A stretch of 64,000 nt of DNA, taken from assembly GCA_019828595.1 (NCBI GenBank), contig JAHQRK010000003.1, positions 2,294,001-2,358,000 on the forward strand. The letters are read 5' to 3'. This DNA comes from Aphanomyces cochlioides. Taxonomy: Eukaryota > Oomycota > Saprolegniomycetes > Saprolegniales > Verrucalvaceae. The notes under the pieces are model-generated. The model saw nothing but the letters and a program-made list of their open reading frames with translations. It had not been told where the DNA came from and made no database searches. The translations under genes and the position numbers were made by a program. Positions 1 to 10,521 of this stretch are shown piece by piece; the stretch's first letter is position 1; every line of letters starts with the position of its first letter.

Positions 1-2335
1 GAATCTTCCAATATAATTCGAGGCACTGCAAAGTCTTCAAACGAGAGTTCCACGTCGTCTTCTTCGAGGATATGAAAACGGTTGGATGTCGGCAGGGGAT
101 CCAAACGTGGGGACGAAGGCAAAGTACGTTTTGGAGCTGGTCCAGACCGGTAGCCCGTTACCAATTGAAGGTCCAGCGAGTTCTTGGGCTGCTCACTTGG
201 TGGAGCAAGAGCGGGCGATTCGTTGGTAGACATTTCCACATCTTCTTGTTGTTTGTCTTGTCCATTGTTGTTAGGGGGATCGCTGTCACCAGACATATCG
301 ACATCAGAGCCATGAGAAGGAGCTGTTGGCTGTGGTTGTTCATCTTGACGATCTCCAGATGCCTCAGTTGAGTCGGCCTCGCCTTCCGCATTTGTTCCAG
401 GGTCTTGGTCATGATCGTCTCCATCATGTTCAGGTTCTTTTTCTCCTGACGGAGGAGATTTTGCCGCTGCCTTGGCCGCTTTTGCCTTCGCTTTTTCAGC
501 CTTGGCCTCTGCACGTCGTGAAACAATCGACGGAGGCAATGTCTTGTTCAGAGCAGCGATCTTGTGCTGAAACACGACGACAAAAGGCTGACCCGACGGA
601 TCCGTAATGGTGATTTCGCGTAGTGCGTCGCCGGATTTTGGCACCAGCACTGCAGGAGGCGCAGACGACTTGAAAAAATGACTCTCAAATGCGGCGACTT
701 GATGTTCTGACCAGCAGTAGGGTTGAATGCTGCTATCACTGACTTGGTCAATGCAGCCATTTTCTTGACAATTGCCTTGGCCATCGAAGGGTGACTGACC
801 TTGTTGAACGTAACATAGTAGTTGTTGCCATAACGCGAGTATTTGGGAACCAGGAAATCTTTGCCACCAAGTCGAAACGTTGTGCCTCCCATTTCCACGC
901 ACGTAGACAAGTTGTAACTTGAGATCACAATGGTCTGTGGGTTCTTCTTGTGGATCAAAATGTTCGGAAATTTGGAGCCCCATAACGAACCAGGATTTTC
1001 CTTGACAAATTGATCGCAGATGACTTTTTCGGACCAGTCCTTGTAGGCTTCGCCCAACTTGACTGTGAGCTCGTACACTTGGGACTGGGGGGTGAGCAAA
1101 ATGTTTTCAATGAAGGCGTCCATGTCACCAGAGTCTTTGTAGAATGCGTCCGCCATGGCCTCGCATCGCGCAATATCGTCATCGGCAATAGCATGAGCAC
1201 CAGTGTTGCGATGTTTCGCGCCTTTGGGGGCATTGCCTTGCTTGGAATCTTTCTTGGACGAAGCTGAATCCTTGCCGGGAGTCTTTTGCGTCCATGGATT
1301 GGCCTTTTCAGCGTTTTGTTGCTCTTGATCGCCTTGTATTTTGTCTGCCGCGGTAGGAGGATCAACAGCGCCATTTCCTTGAGCAACGGATTTGTCGACA
1401 ATGTCTTGATTTGACTGGTCATTGTCATTGTTTGTCGATTGTTCCTCTTGAATAACTTCTCCAGGAGTATCACACGGCTTCGCTTGGCCGTTAATGTCGC
1501 CTGACCCATCAACCTCAGAGTGAATTTGAGTATTTCCCTCGTCGGTTAAGGCTTCGGTTTCAGTAGAATCCTTCCCCTCGGCGTCTCCAGAGACCATATC
1601 CACGTCCTCTTGAGATTTTTCTTCTTCCTCTCCCGTTCTAGGAGGCTCAGCACAGGGGGCGACGCGGTTGGTGGCTGCTGGCTCAGTCCCATTGGTCACG
1701 AGAAAGGCCGGGGCCAGACCCCCAGTGACAGGGGTAGAAGGGGAATCCATGCCATCCCCGCAGCACGGTGACTGGGGTACACCATTGCTCCGGCGAGAAC
1801 CCAAATCGGGATACCGCCCCCGCCCCTCCGAAGAGGCCCCTGGGGGGAAGTAGACAGAACCGCAGGGTGTGCCCATAGGGGGGGCCCTCGTAGCCTCTAG
1901 GGCTGGCATGGACCCCGTTTTCTCGCCGCCTTCACTGGGGATCGACTCCAATTGGAGTCCAGGGAAGCAGCCACCACAGGCACAAGGCCCCAGTGGTTCG
2001 CCCTCCTGAGTGAGGGCTTCGCTAGACAAGTTAACGACAGTGGTCTGGGGGTCAACCACTGACCCACTGAGGTTGACCCCCCCTGGAACTCCGGCGAGTG
2101 GAGCACCAGGTGAAGCGCTGGGGGAGCGAGACGCAGATTGGTCTCCAGAGACGCCATTGGGGTCGAACTCGACCTCCACTTCGGCCCTAGGGTTAGGTGT
2201 AGAGACATTACTCACACCACTTCCGCCATCCTGATTGGACGACGAAAGTGGGTGAGGTGATACAATACCTGGAATGATGGTGACTCCGTGAGTGTTGGTC
2301 TCACGAAGCTCGGAACAGCTGTTGGCGTTGGACAT
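1..2335 (-). pseudogene. ORF1 of unit T1, frameshifted, cut by window edge
   Basis: This is the ORF1 of the LINE, starting at ATG 2335 and reading to the left edge, so its last ~245 codons lie outside the window. Compared with the other copies, the A-run at 673-678 has six A instead of four. This 2-nt gain shifts the frame after the central conserved domain and brings a stop near 548. Everything upstream of the A-run (about 550 codons) reads without interruption. The TTG 51 nt upstream is in frame, but the ATG is the first AUG in the 61-nt leader, so I take it as the start. No full-length ORF1 protein can come from this copy. Confidence 0.9.
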
Positions 2336-2960
2336 TTTGAGCGCGGCGGCACTTGATAACTTCTTGACTTGAGGGGTACGAGGCAAATTCGGAAGTGGTG
2401 GAGGTACTGGGTCTCAACGAATCCAAATCTTTGTTGAGAGTGCAGTTGAAATCTCCTCCAACAATGTGGAGCGCATGTGGAGGAAAGTCGCGTGGCAATT
2501 CTTCGAAGTAACTTGCTCGTTCTTGGAAGGCTGCCGGCGCATAGATATTGTGGAGAACGACTGTCAGTGGACCCAGAGTACATCGCACTTGTAGATAACG
2601 ACCACGAAGCACTGGGTTGTCATGAGGGACTTGAGTGGCGTTCTTCAAAGGAGAGTGAGGATGTATCAACGTAGCCAGACCTCCAGTGGCTGGCGACGTG
2701 GATACTTCAGGGTAAATAGGCTCTTCAAAGAACAAAGAGCCTTCGTGGTTTGTGATGCGTTGCCAATGGAACGCAACACGGTCGTGGAGACTTGGCGTGC
2801 GGAAACGGGTTTCTTGGATAAAGGAAACGTCGTGAACACTTGATAGTTTGTCGAGGATGTACCGATGACTGTTGGAGAAGCCATTGGTGTTGAGGGAGAT
2901 GATTTGTGGGTCCCAGTCCACGAGTTCAGTTGGGACATCGGAGAAGTTGTTGTCACTCAT
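2301..2960 (-). pseudogene. ORF2 5' fragment (partial APE endonuclease) of unit T2
   Basis: ORF2 starts at ATG 2960 and is true to the family down to 2397 (188 codons). There the sequence switches to the 5' leader of unit T1, and a 31-codon out-of-frame tail runs to a stop at 2301. The fragment keeps the first EN motifs: SLNTNGF (N24/N26), QETR (E50), NIYAP (Y140) and GGDFN (D170, N172). It lacks the LDYIF and ADH motifs (D228, H255 in the full protein), so the EN active site is incomplete, and RT and zinc finger are absent. The ORF is open, but I treat it as a by-product of the tandem joint. Confidence 0.88.
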
Positions 2961-3038
2961 CACGAGTACAGATGAAAATGAGTAGAATGGAGGGGTCAGA
3001 GGGGAGGTTGAAATGGATTGAAGCAGGGGATAGAAGCC

Positions 3039-6000
3039 TTAGAGTTGATCGTCCTCCAAATCGAGGGGATCAATTTCGTCGGCGTTCATGGAGTGGTGAG
3101 CTTTGCTGCAGAGCTCGTCGATGTGGTAATTGTTGGTGATGCTTTTGAGCATCGAGATGGCCGACAAGACGGGAGCCGGCAAAGTGAACTTCTCGAGATT
3201 GTCGCTGAAGTTTTCGATCAAAGCAAACAGCGACCAGTCAGTCAAGCAGTTGGTGTCAGGCAATCTTGTTGCTTCTTGGTTCAATAGAACAGTCAGTGCC
3301 TCCGAGTTTGTGTAGAGGTCTGGGGCCCGATTTGAGAGGAATAAGTCAATCGTAGCAAGTGCAAAGAGGATGCGCTTGATCTCTGGTATGTCCGTGGTCA
3401 ATTCTTCCAAGATTTCTGACGGGTGAATCTTGTATTGAGCCATGAAGTTGACGTGATGTTTGTAGTTGTGAGGCTTGCCTTGAGCTTTTAACAAAGCCAT
3501 CTTGCGCTCAATAGTCTTGGTTGCAACAAGTGACTGAAACAAACTGAGGTCTTCATCTTGTGCGTACATAGCATGTGCAACGAGCTGAGGATCATCTCGC
3601 AAAATGCGTTGACATTCGGTGATACTGCCTTCGACTTTCTTATCTCGAATGATCTTCTTCGCCAATTCGAGGTGGGCTGCAGCAGACTTGTTAAGTCGTT
3701 GTTTCTTCGCTTTGCCTTTGGTCTTTTTCGGGCGTGGCGCACTTGAATCCTCCAATACAATTCGAGGCACTGCAAAGTCTTCAAACGAGAGTTCCACGTC
3801 GTCTTCTTCGAGGATATGAAAACGGTTGGATGTCGGCAGGGGATCCAAACGTGGGGACGAAGGCAAAGTACGTTTTGGAGCTGGTCCAGACCGGTAGCCC
3901 GTTACCAATTGAAGGTCCAGCGAGTTCTTGGGCTGCTCACTTGGTGGAGCAAGAGCGGGCGATTCGTTGGTAGACATTTCCACATCTTCTTGTTGTTTGT
4001 CTTGTCCATTGTTGTTAGGGGGATCGCTGTCACCAGACATATCGACATCAGAGCCATGAGAAGGAGCTGTTGGTTGTGGTTGTTCATCTTGACGATCTCC
4101 AGATGCCTCAGTTGAGTCGGCCTCGCCTTCCGCATTTGTTCCAGGGTCTTGATCATGATCGTCTCCATCATGTTCAGGTTCTTTTTCTCCTGACGGAGGA
4201 GATTTTGCCGCTGCCTTGGCCGCTTTTGCCTTCGCTTTTTCAGCCTTGGCCTCTGCACGTCGTGAAACAATCGACGGAGGCAATGTCTTGTTCAGAGCAG
4301 CGATCTTGTGCTGAAACACGACGACAAAAGGCTGACCCGACGGATCCGTAATGGTGATTTCGCGTAGTGCGTCGCCGGATTTTGGCACCAACACTGCAGG
4401 AGGCGCAGGCGACTTGAAAATGACTCTCAAATGCGGCGACTTGATGTTCTGACCAGCAGTAGGGTTGAATGCTGCTATCACTGACTTGGTCAATGCAGCC
4501 ATTTTCTTGACAATTGCCTTGGCCATCGAAGGGTGACTGACCTTGTTGAACGTAACATAGTAGTTGTTGCCATAACGCGAGTATTTGGGAACCAGGAAAT
4601 CTTTGCCACCAAGTCGAAACGTTGTGCCTCCCATTTCCACGCACGTAGACAAGTTGTAACTTGAGATCACAATGGTCTGTGGGTTCTTCTTGTGGATCAA
4701 AATGTTCGGAAATTTGGAGCCCCATAACGAACCAGGATTTTCCTTGACAAATTGATCGCAGATGACTTTTTCGGACCAGTCCTTGTAGGCTTCGCCCAAC
4801 TTGACTGTGAGCTCGTACACTTGGGACTGGGGGGTGAGCAAAATGTTTTCAATGAAGGCGTCCATGTCACCAGAGTCTTTGTAGAATGCGTCCGCCATGG
4901 CCTCGCATCGCGCAATATCGTCATCGGCAATAGCATGAGCACCAGTGTTGCGATGTTTCGCGCCTTTGGGGGCATTGCCTTGCTTGGAATCTTTCTTGGA
5001 CGAAGCTGAATCCTTGCCGGGAGTCTTTTGCGTCCATGGATTGGCCTTTTCAGCGTTTTGTTGCTCTTGATCGCCTTGTATTTTGTCTGCCGCGGTAGGA
5101 GGATCAACAGCGCCATTTCCTTGAGCAACGGATTTGTCGACAATGTCTTGATTTGACTGGTCATTGTCATTGTTTGTCGATTGTTCCTCTTGAATAACTT
5201 CTCCAGGAGTATCACACGGCTTCGCTTGGCCGTTAATGTCGCCTGACCCATCAACCTCAGAGTGAATTTGAGTATTTCCCTCGTCGGTTAAGGCTTCGGT
5301 TTCAGTAGAATCCTTCCCCTCGGCGTCTCCAGAGACCATATCCACGTCCTCTTGAGATTTTTCTTCTTCCTCTCCCGTTCTAGGAGGCTCAGCACAGGGG
5401 GCGACGCGGTTGGTGGCTGCTGGCTCAGTCCCATTGGTCACGAGAAAGGCCGGGGCCAGACCCCCAGTGACAGGGGTAGAAGGGGAATCCATGCCATCCC
5501 CGCAGCACGGTGACTGGGGTACACCATTGCTCCGGCGAGAACCCAAATCGGGATACCGCCCCCGCCCCTCCGAAGAGGCCCCTGGGGGGAAGTAGACAGA
5601 ACCGCAGGGTGTGCCCATAGGGGGGGCCCTCGTAGCCTCTAGGGCTGGCATGGACCCCGTTTTCTCGCCGCCTTCACTGGGGATCGACTCCAATTGGAGT
5701 CCAGGGAAGCAGCCACCACAGGCACAAGGCCCCAGTGGTTCGCCCTCCTGAGTGAGGGCTTCGCTAGACAAGTTAACGACAGTGGTCTGGGGGTCAACCA
5801 CTGACCCACTGAGGTGACCCCCCCTGGAACTCCGGCGAGTGGAGCACCAGGTGAAGCGCTGGGGGAGCGAGACGCAGATTGGTCTCCAGAGACGCCATTG
5901 GGGTCGAACTCGACCTCCACTTCGGCCCTAGGGTTAGGTGTAGAGACATTACTCACACCACTTCCGCCATCCTGATTGGACGACGAAAGTGGGTGAGGTG

Positions 6001-6076
6001 ATACAATACCTGGAATGATGGTGACTCCGTGAGTGTTGGTCTCACGAAGCTCGGAACAGCTGTTGGCGTTGGACAT
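3039..6076 (-). pseudogene. ORF1 of unit T2, one 1-bp deletion
   Basis: Full-length ORF1 region, ATG at 6076 and TAA at 3039-3041. A single T is missing near 5814 (GAGGTGACC where other copies have GAGGTTGACC), which shifts frame at about codon 88. The remaining 920 codons are open, but only from an internal non-AUG position. The 3' end and the 78-nt spacer to the following ORF2 fragment are unchanged. The copy is close in sequence to the T3 and T4 ORF1 copies, so the loss is recent relative to the tandem expansion. Confidence 0.92.
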
Positions 6077-6701
6077 TTTGAGCGCGGCGGCACTTGATAA
6101 CTTCTTGACTTGAGGGGTACGAGGCAAATTCGGAAGTGGTGGAGGTACTGGGTCTCAACGAATCCAAATCTTTGTTGAGAGTGCAGTTGAAATCTCCTCC
6201 AACAATGTGGAGCGCATGTGGAGGAAAGTCGCGTGGCAATTCTTCGAAGTAACTTGCTCGTTCTTGGAAGGCTGCCGGCGCATAGATATTGTGGAGAACG
6301 ACTGTCAGTGGACCCAGAGTACATCGCACTTGTAGATAACGACCACGAAGCACTGGGTTGTCATGAGGGACTTGAGTGGCGTTCTTCAAAGGAGAGTGAG
6401 GATGTATCAACGTAGCCAGACCTCCAGTGGCTGGCGACGTGGATACTTCAGGGTAAATAGGCTCTTCAAAGAACAAAGAGCCTTCGTGGTTTGTGATGCG
6501 TTGCCAATGGAACGCAACACGGTCGTGGAGACTTGGCGTGCGGAAACGGGTTTCTTGGATAAAGGAAACGTCGTGAACACTTGATAGTTTGTCGAGGATG
6601 TACCGATGACTGTTGGAGAAGCCATTGGTGTTGAGGGAGATGATTTGTGGGTCCCAGTCCACGAGTTCAGTTGGGACATCGGAGAAGTTGTTGTCACTCA
6701 T
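6042..6701 (-). pseudogene. ORF2 5' fragment (partial EN) of unit T3
   Basis: The same truncated product as in unit T2: ATG at 6701, 188 ORF2 codons to 6138, then an out-of-frame run into the leader and first codons of the T2 ORF1, which it overlaps by 35 bp. It carries the EN residues equivalent to N24, E50, Y140, D170 and N172, and none of the later EN, RT or zinc-finger parts. It lies 78 nt downstream of the intact T3 ORF1. If that unit is transcribed, this short EN-only peptide would be the second cistron. Confidence 0.88.
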
Positions 6702-6779
6702 CACGAGTACAGATGAAAATGAGTAGAATGGAGGGGTCAGAGGGGAGGTTGAAATGGATTGAAGCAGGGGATAGAAGCC

Positions 6780-9700
6780 TTAGAGTTGATCGTCCTCCAA
6801 ATCGAGGGGATCAATTTCGTCGGCGTTCATGGAGTGGTGAGCTTTGCTGCAGAGCTCGTCGATGTGGTAATTGTTGGTGATGCTTTTGAGCATCGAGATG
6901 GCCGACAAGACGGGAGCCGGCAAAGTGAACTTCTCGAGATTGTCGCTGAAGTTTTCGATCAAAGCAAACAGCGACCAGTCAGTCAAGCAGTTGGTGTCAG
7001 GCAATCTTGTTGCTTCTTGGTTCAATAGAACAGTCAGTGCCTCCGAGTTTGTGTAGAGGTCTGGGGCCCGATTTGAGAGGAATAAGTCAATCGTAGCAAG
7101 TGCAAAGAGGATGCGCTTGATCTCTGGTATGTCCGTGGTCAATTCTTCCAAGATTTCTGACGGGTGAATCTTGTATTGAGCCATGAAGTTGACGTGATGT
7201 TTGTAGTTGTGAGGCTTGCCTTGAGCTTTTAACAAAGCCATCTTGCGCTCAATAGTCTTGGTTGCAACAAGTGACTGAAACAAACTGAGGTCTTCATCTT
7301 GTGCGTACATAGCATGTGCAACGAGCTGAGGATCATCTCGCAAAATGCGTTGACATTCGGTGATACTGCCTTCGACTTTCTTATCTCGAATGATCTTCTT
7401 CGCCAATTCGAGGTGGGCTGCAGCAGACTTGTTAAGTCGTTGTTTCTTCGCTTTGCCTTTGGTCTTTTTCGGGCGTGGCGCACTTGAATCCTCCAATACA
7501 ATTCGAGGCACTGCAAAGTCTTCAAACGAGAGTTCCACGTCGTCTTCTTCGAGGATATGAAAACGGTTGGATGTCGGCAGGGGATCCAAACGTGGGGACG
7601 AAGGCAAAGTACGTTTTGGAGCTGGTCCAGACCGGTAGCCCGTTACCAATTGAAGGTCCAGCGAGTTCTTGGGCTGCTCACTTGGTGGAGCAAGAGCGGG
7701 CGATTCGTTGGTAGACATTTCCACATCTTCTTGTTGTTTGTCTTGTCCATTGTTGTTAGGGGGATCGCTGTCACCAGACATATCGACATCAGAGCCATGA
7801 GAAGGAGCTGTTGGTTGTGGTTGTTCATCTTGACGATCTCCAGATGCCTCAGTTGAGTCGGCCTCGCCTTCCGCATTTGTTCCAGGGTCTTGATCATGAT
7901 CGTCTCCATCATGTTCAGGTTCTTTTTCTCCTGACGGAGGAGATTTTGCCGCTGCCTTGGCCGCTTTTGCCTTCGCTTTTTCAGCCTTGGCCTCTGCACG
8001 TCGTGAAACAATCGACGGAGGCAATGTCTTGTTCAGAGCAGCGATCTTGTGCTGAAACACGACGACAAAAGGCTGACCCGACGGATCCGTAATGGTGATT
8101 TCGCGTAGTGCGTCGCCGGATTTTGGCACCAACACTGCAGGAGGCGCAGGCGACTTGAAAATGACTCTCAAATGCGGCGACTTGATGTTCTGACCAGCAG
8201 TAGGGTTGAATGCTGCTATCACTGACTTGGTCAATGCAGCCATTTTCTTGACAATTGCCTTGGCCATCGAAGGGTGACTGACCTTGTTGAACGTAACATA
8301 GTAGTTGTTGCCATAACGCGAGTATTTGGGAACCAGGAAGTCTTTGCCACCAAGTCGAAACGTTGTGCCTCCCATTTCCACGCACGTAGACAAGTTGTAA
8401 CTTGAGATCACAATGGTCTGTGGGTTCTTCTTGTGGATCAAAATGTTCGGAAATTTGGAGCCCCATAACGAACCAGGATTTTCCTTGACAAATTGATCGC
8501 AGATGACTTTTTCGGACCAGTCCTTGTAGGCTTCGCCCAACTTGACTGTGAGCTCGTACACTTGGGACTGGGGGGTGAGCAAAATGTTTTCAATGAAGGC
8601 GTCCATGTCACCAGAGTCTTTGTAGAATGCGTCCGCCATGGCCTCGCATCGCGCAATATCGTCATCGGCAATAGCATGAGCACCAGTGTTGCGATGTTTC
8701 GCGCCTTTGGGGGCATTGCCTTGCTTGGAATCTTTCTTGGACGAAGCTGAATCCTTGCCGGGAGTCTTTTGCGTCCATGGATTGGCCTTTTCAGCGTTTT
8801 GTTGCTCTTGATCGCCTTGTATTTTGTCTGCCGCGGTAGGAGGATCAACAGCGCCATTTCCTTGAGCAACGGATTTGTCGACAATGTCTTGATTTGACTG
8901 GTCATTGTCATTGTTTGTCGATTGTTCCTCTTGAATAACTTCTCCAGGAGTATCACACGGCTTCGCTTGGCCGTTAATGTCGCCTGACCCATCAACCTCA
9001 GAGTGAATTTGAGTATTTCCCTCGTCGGTTAAGGCTTCGGTTTCAGTAGAATCCTTCCCCTCGGCGTCTCCAGAGACCATATCCACGTCCTCTTGAGATT
9101 TTTCTTCTTCCTCTCCCGTTCTAGGAGGCTCAGCACAGGGGGCGACGCGGTTGGTGGCTGCTGGCTCAGTCCCATTGGTCACGAGAAAGGCCGGGGCCAG
9201 ACCCCCAGTGACAGGGGTAGAAGGGGAATCCATGCCATCCCCGCAGCACGGTGACTGGGGTACACCATTGCTCCGGCGAGAACCCAAATCGGGATACCGC
9301 CCCCGCCCCTCCGAAGAGGCCCCTGGGGGGAAGTAGACAGAACCGCAGGGTGTGCCCATAGGGGGGGCCCTCGTAGCCTCTAGGGCTGGCATGGACCCCG
9401 TTTTCTCGCCGCCTTCACTGGGGATCGACTCCAATTGGAGTCCAGGGAAGCAGCCACCACAGGCACAAGGCCCCAGTGGTTCGCCCTCCTGAGTGAGGGC
9501 TTCGCTAGACAAGTTAACGACAGTGGTCTGGGGGTCAACCACTGACCCACTGAGGTTGACCCCCCCTGGAACTCCGGCGAGTGGAGCACCAGGTGAAGCG
9601 CTGGGGGAGCGAGACGCAGATTGGTCTCCAGAGACGCCATTGGGGTCGAACTCGACCTCCACTTCGGCCCTAGGGTTAGGTGTAGAGACATTACTCACAC

Positions 9701-9818
9701 CACTTCCGCCATCCTGATTGGACGACGAAAGTGGGTGAGGTGATACAATACCTGGAATGATGGTGACTCCGTGAGTGTTGGTCTCACGAAGCTCGGAACA
9801 GCTGTTGGCGTTGGACAT
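6780..9818 (-). CDS. LINE ORF1 protein, intact (1012 aa, unit T3)
   Basis: Uninterrupted ORF1. LINE ORF1 proteins generally bind the element RNA and form the RNP with ORF2p; for this one the role is inferred from position only. What I see: residues 1-260 are Ser/Pro/Gly-rich with a CACGGC cysteine cluster near 120; 260-390 are acidic and Gln/Asn-rich; a compact conserved-looking domain spans about 390-600 (around DDDIARCEAMADAF, M394); an Ala/Lys run follows near 610-630; then an acidic, Pro-rich linker; and a helical C-terminal domain from about 795 to 1012 ending DLEDDQL. There is no CCHC knuckle, and I recognise no RRM or esterase motif. At 1012 aa it is unusually long for ORF1. The ATG lies 61 nt from the element 5' end. 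The ORF2 downstream of it is only a truncated fragment. Confidence 0.9.
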   Translation of the reverse strand: MSNANSCSELRETNTHGVTIIPGIVSPHPLSSSNQDGGSGVSNVSTPNPRAEVEVEFDPNGVSGDQSASRSPSASPGAPLAGVPGGVNLSGSVVDPQTTVVNLSSEALTQEGEPLGPCACGGCFPGLQLESIPSEGGEKTGSMPALEATRAPPMGTPCGSVYFPPGASSEGRGRYPDLGSRRSNGVPQSPCCGDGMDSPSTPVTGGLAPAFLVTNGTEPAATNRVAPCAEPPRTGEEEEKSQEDVDMVSGDAEGKDSTETEALTDEGNTQIHSEVDGSGDINGQAKPCDTPGEVIQEEQSTNNDNDQSNQDIVDKSVAQGNGAVDPPTAADKIQGDQEQQNAEKANPWTQKTPGKDSASSKKDSKQGNAPKGAKHRNTGAHAIADDDIARCEAMADAFYKDSGDMDAFIENILLTPQSQVYELTVKLGEAYKDWSEKVICDQFVKENPGSLWGSKFPNILIHKKNPQTIVISSYNLSTCVEMGGTTFRLGGKDFLVPKYSRYGNNYYVTFNKVSHPSMAKAIVKKMAALTKSVIAAFNPTAGQNIKSPHLRVIFKSPAPPAVLVPKSGDALREITITDPSGQPFVVVFQHKIAALNKTLPPSIVSRRAEAKAEKAKAKAAKAAAKSPPSGEKEPEHDGDDHDQDPGTNAEGEADSTEASGDRQDEQPQPTAPSHGSDVDMSGDSDPPNNNGQDKQQEDVEMSTNESPALAPPSEQPKNSLDLQLVTGYRSGPAPKRTLPSSPRLDPLPTSNRFHILEEDDVELSFEDFAVPRIVLEDSSAPRPKKTKGKAKKQRLNKSAAAHLELAKKIIRDKKVEGSITECQRILRDDPQLVAHAMYAQDEDLSLFQSLVATKTIERKMALLKAQGKPHNYKHHVNFMAQYKIHPSEILEELTTDIPEIKRILFALATIDLFLSNRAPDLYTNSEALTVLLNQEATRLPDTNCLTDWSLFALIENFSDNLEKFTLPAPVLSAISMLKSITNNYHIDELCSKAHHSMNADEIDPLDLEDDQL

Positions 9819-10443
9819 TTTGAGCGCGGCGGCACTTGATAACTTCTTGACTTGAGGGGTACGAGGCAAATTCGGAAGTGGTGGAGGTACTGGGTCTCAA
9901 CGAATCCAAATCTTTGTTGAGAGTGCAGTTGAAATCTCCTCCAACAATGTGGAGCGCATGTGGAGGAAAGTCGCGTGGCAATTCTTCGAAGTAACTTGCT
10001 CGTTCTTGGAAGGCTGCCGGCGCATAGATATTGTGGAGAACGACTGTCAGTGGACCCAGAGTACATCGCACTTGTAGATAACGACCACGAAGCACTGGGT
10101 TGTCATGAGGGACTTGAGTGGCGTTCTTCAAAGGAGAGTGAGGATGTATCAACGTAGCCAGACCTCCAGTGGCTGGCGACGTGGATACTTCAGGGTAAAT
10201 AGGCTCTTCAAAGAACAAAGAGCCTTCGTGGTTTGTGATGCGTTGCCAATGGAACGCAACACGGTCGTGGAGACTTGGCGTGCGGAAACGGGTTTCTTGG
10301 ATAAAGGAAACGTCGTGAACACTTGATAGTTTGTCGAGGATGTACCGATGACTGTTGGAGAAGCCATTGGTGTTGAGGGAGATGATTTGTGGGTCCCAGT
10401 CCACGAGTTCAGTTGGGACATCGGAGAAGTTGTTGTCACTCAT
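9784..10443 (-). pseudogene. ORF2 5' fragment (partial EN) of unit T4
   Basis: ATG at 10443. The ORF2 match ends at 9880, where the 5' leader of T3 starts, and the reading frame then runs to 9784 inside the T3 leader and ORF1 start. The sequence is the same as the T2 and T3 fragments. It is separated by 78 nt from the stop of the T4 ORF1 (10522). Confidence 0.88.
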
Positions 10444-10521
10444 CACGAGTACAGATGAAAATGAGTAGAATGGAGGGGTCAGAGGGGAGGTTGAAATGGA
10501 TTGAAGCAGGGGATAGAAGCC

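Noticed and set aside
8438..8995. 185-aa minus-strand frame rich in Lys/Arg overlapping ORF1
   Set aside because: Alternative frame of the ORF1 acidic/Gln-rich region; its basic composition is the expected frame-shifted image of an acidic low-complexity stretch.
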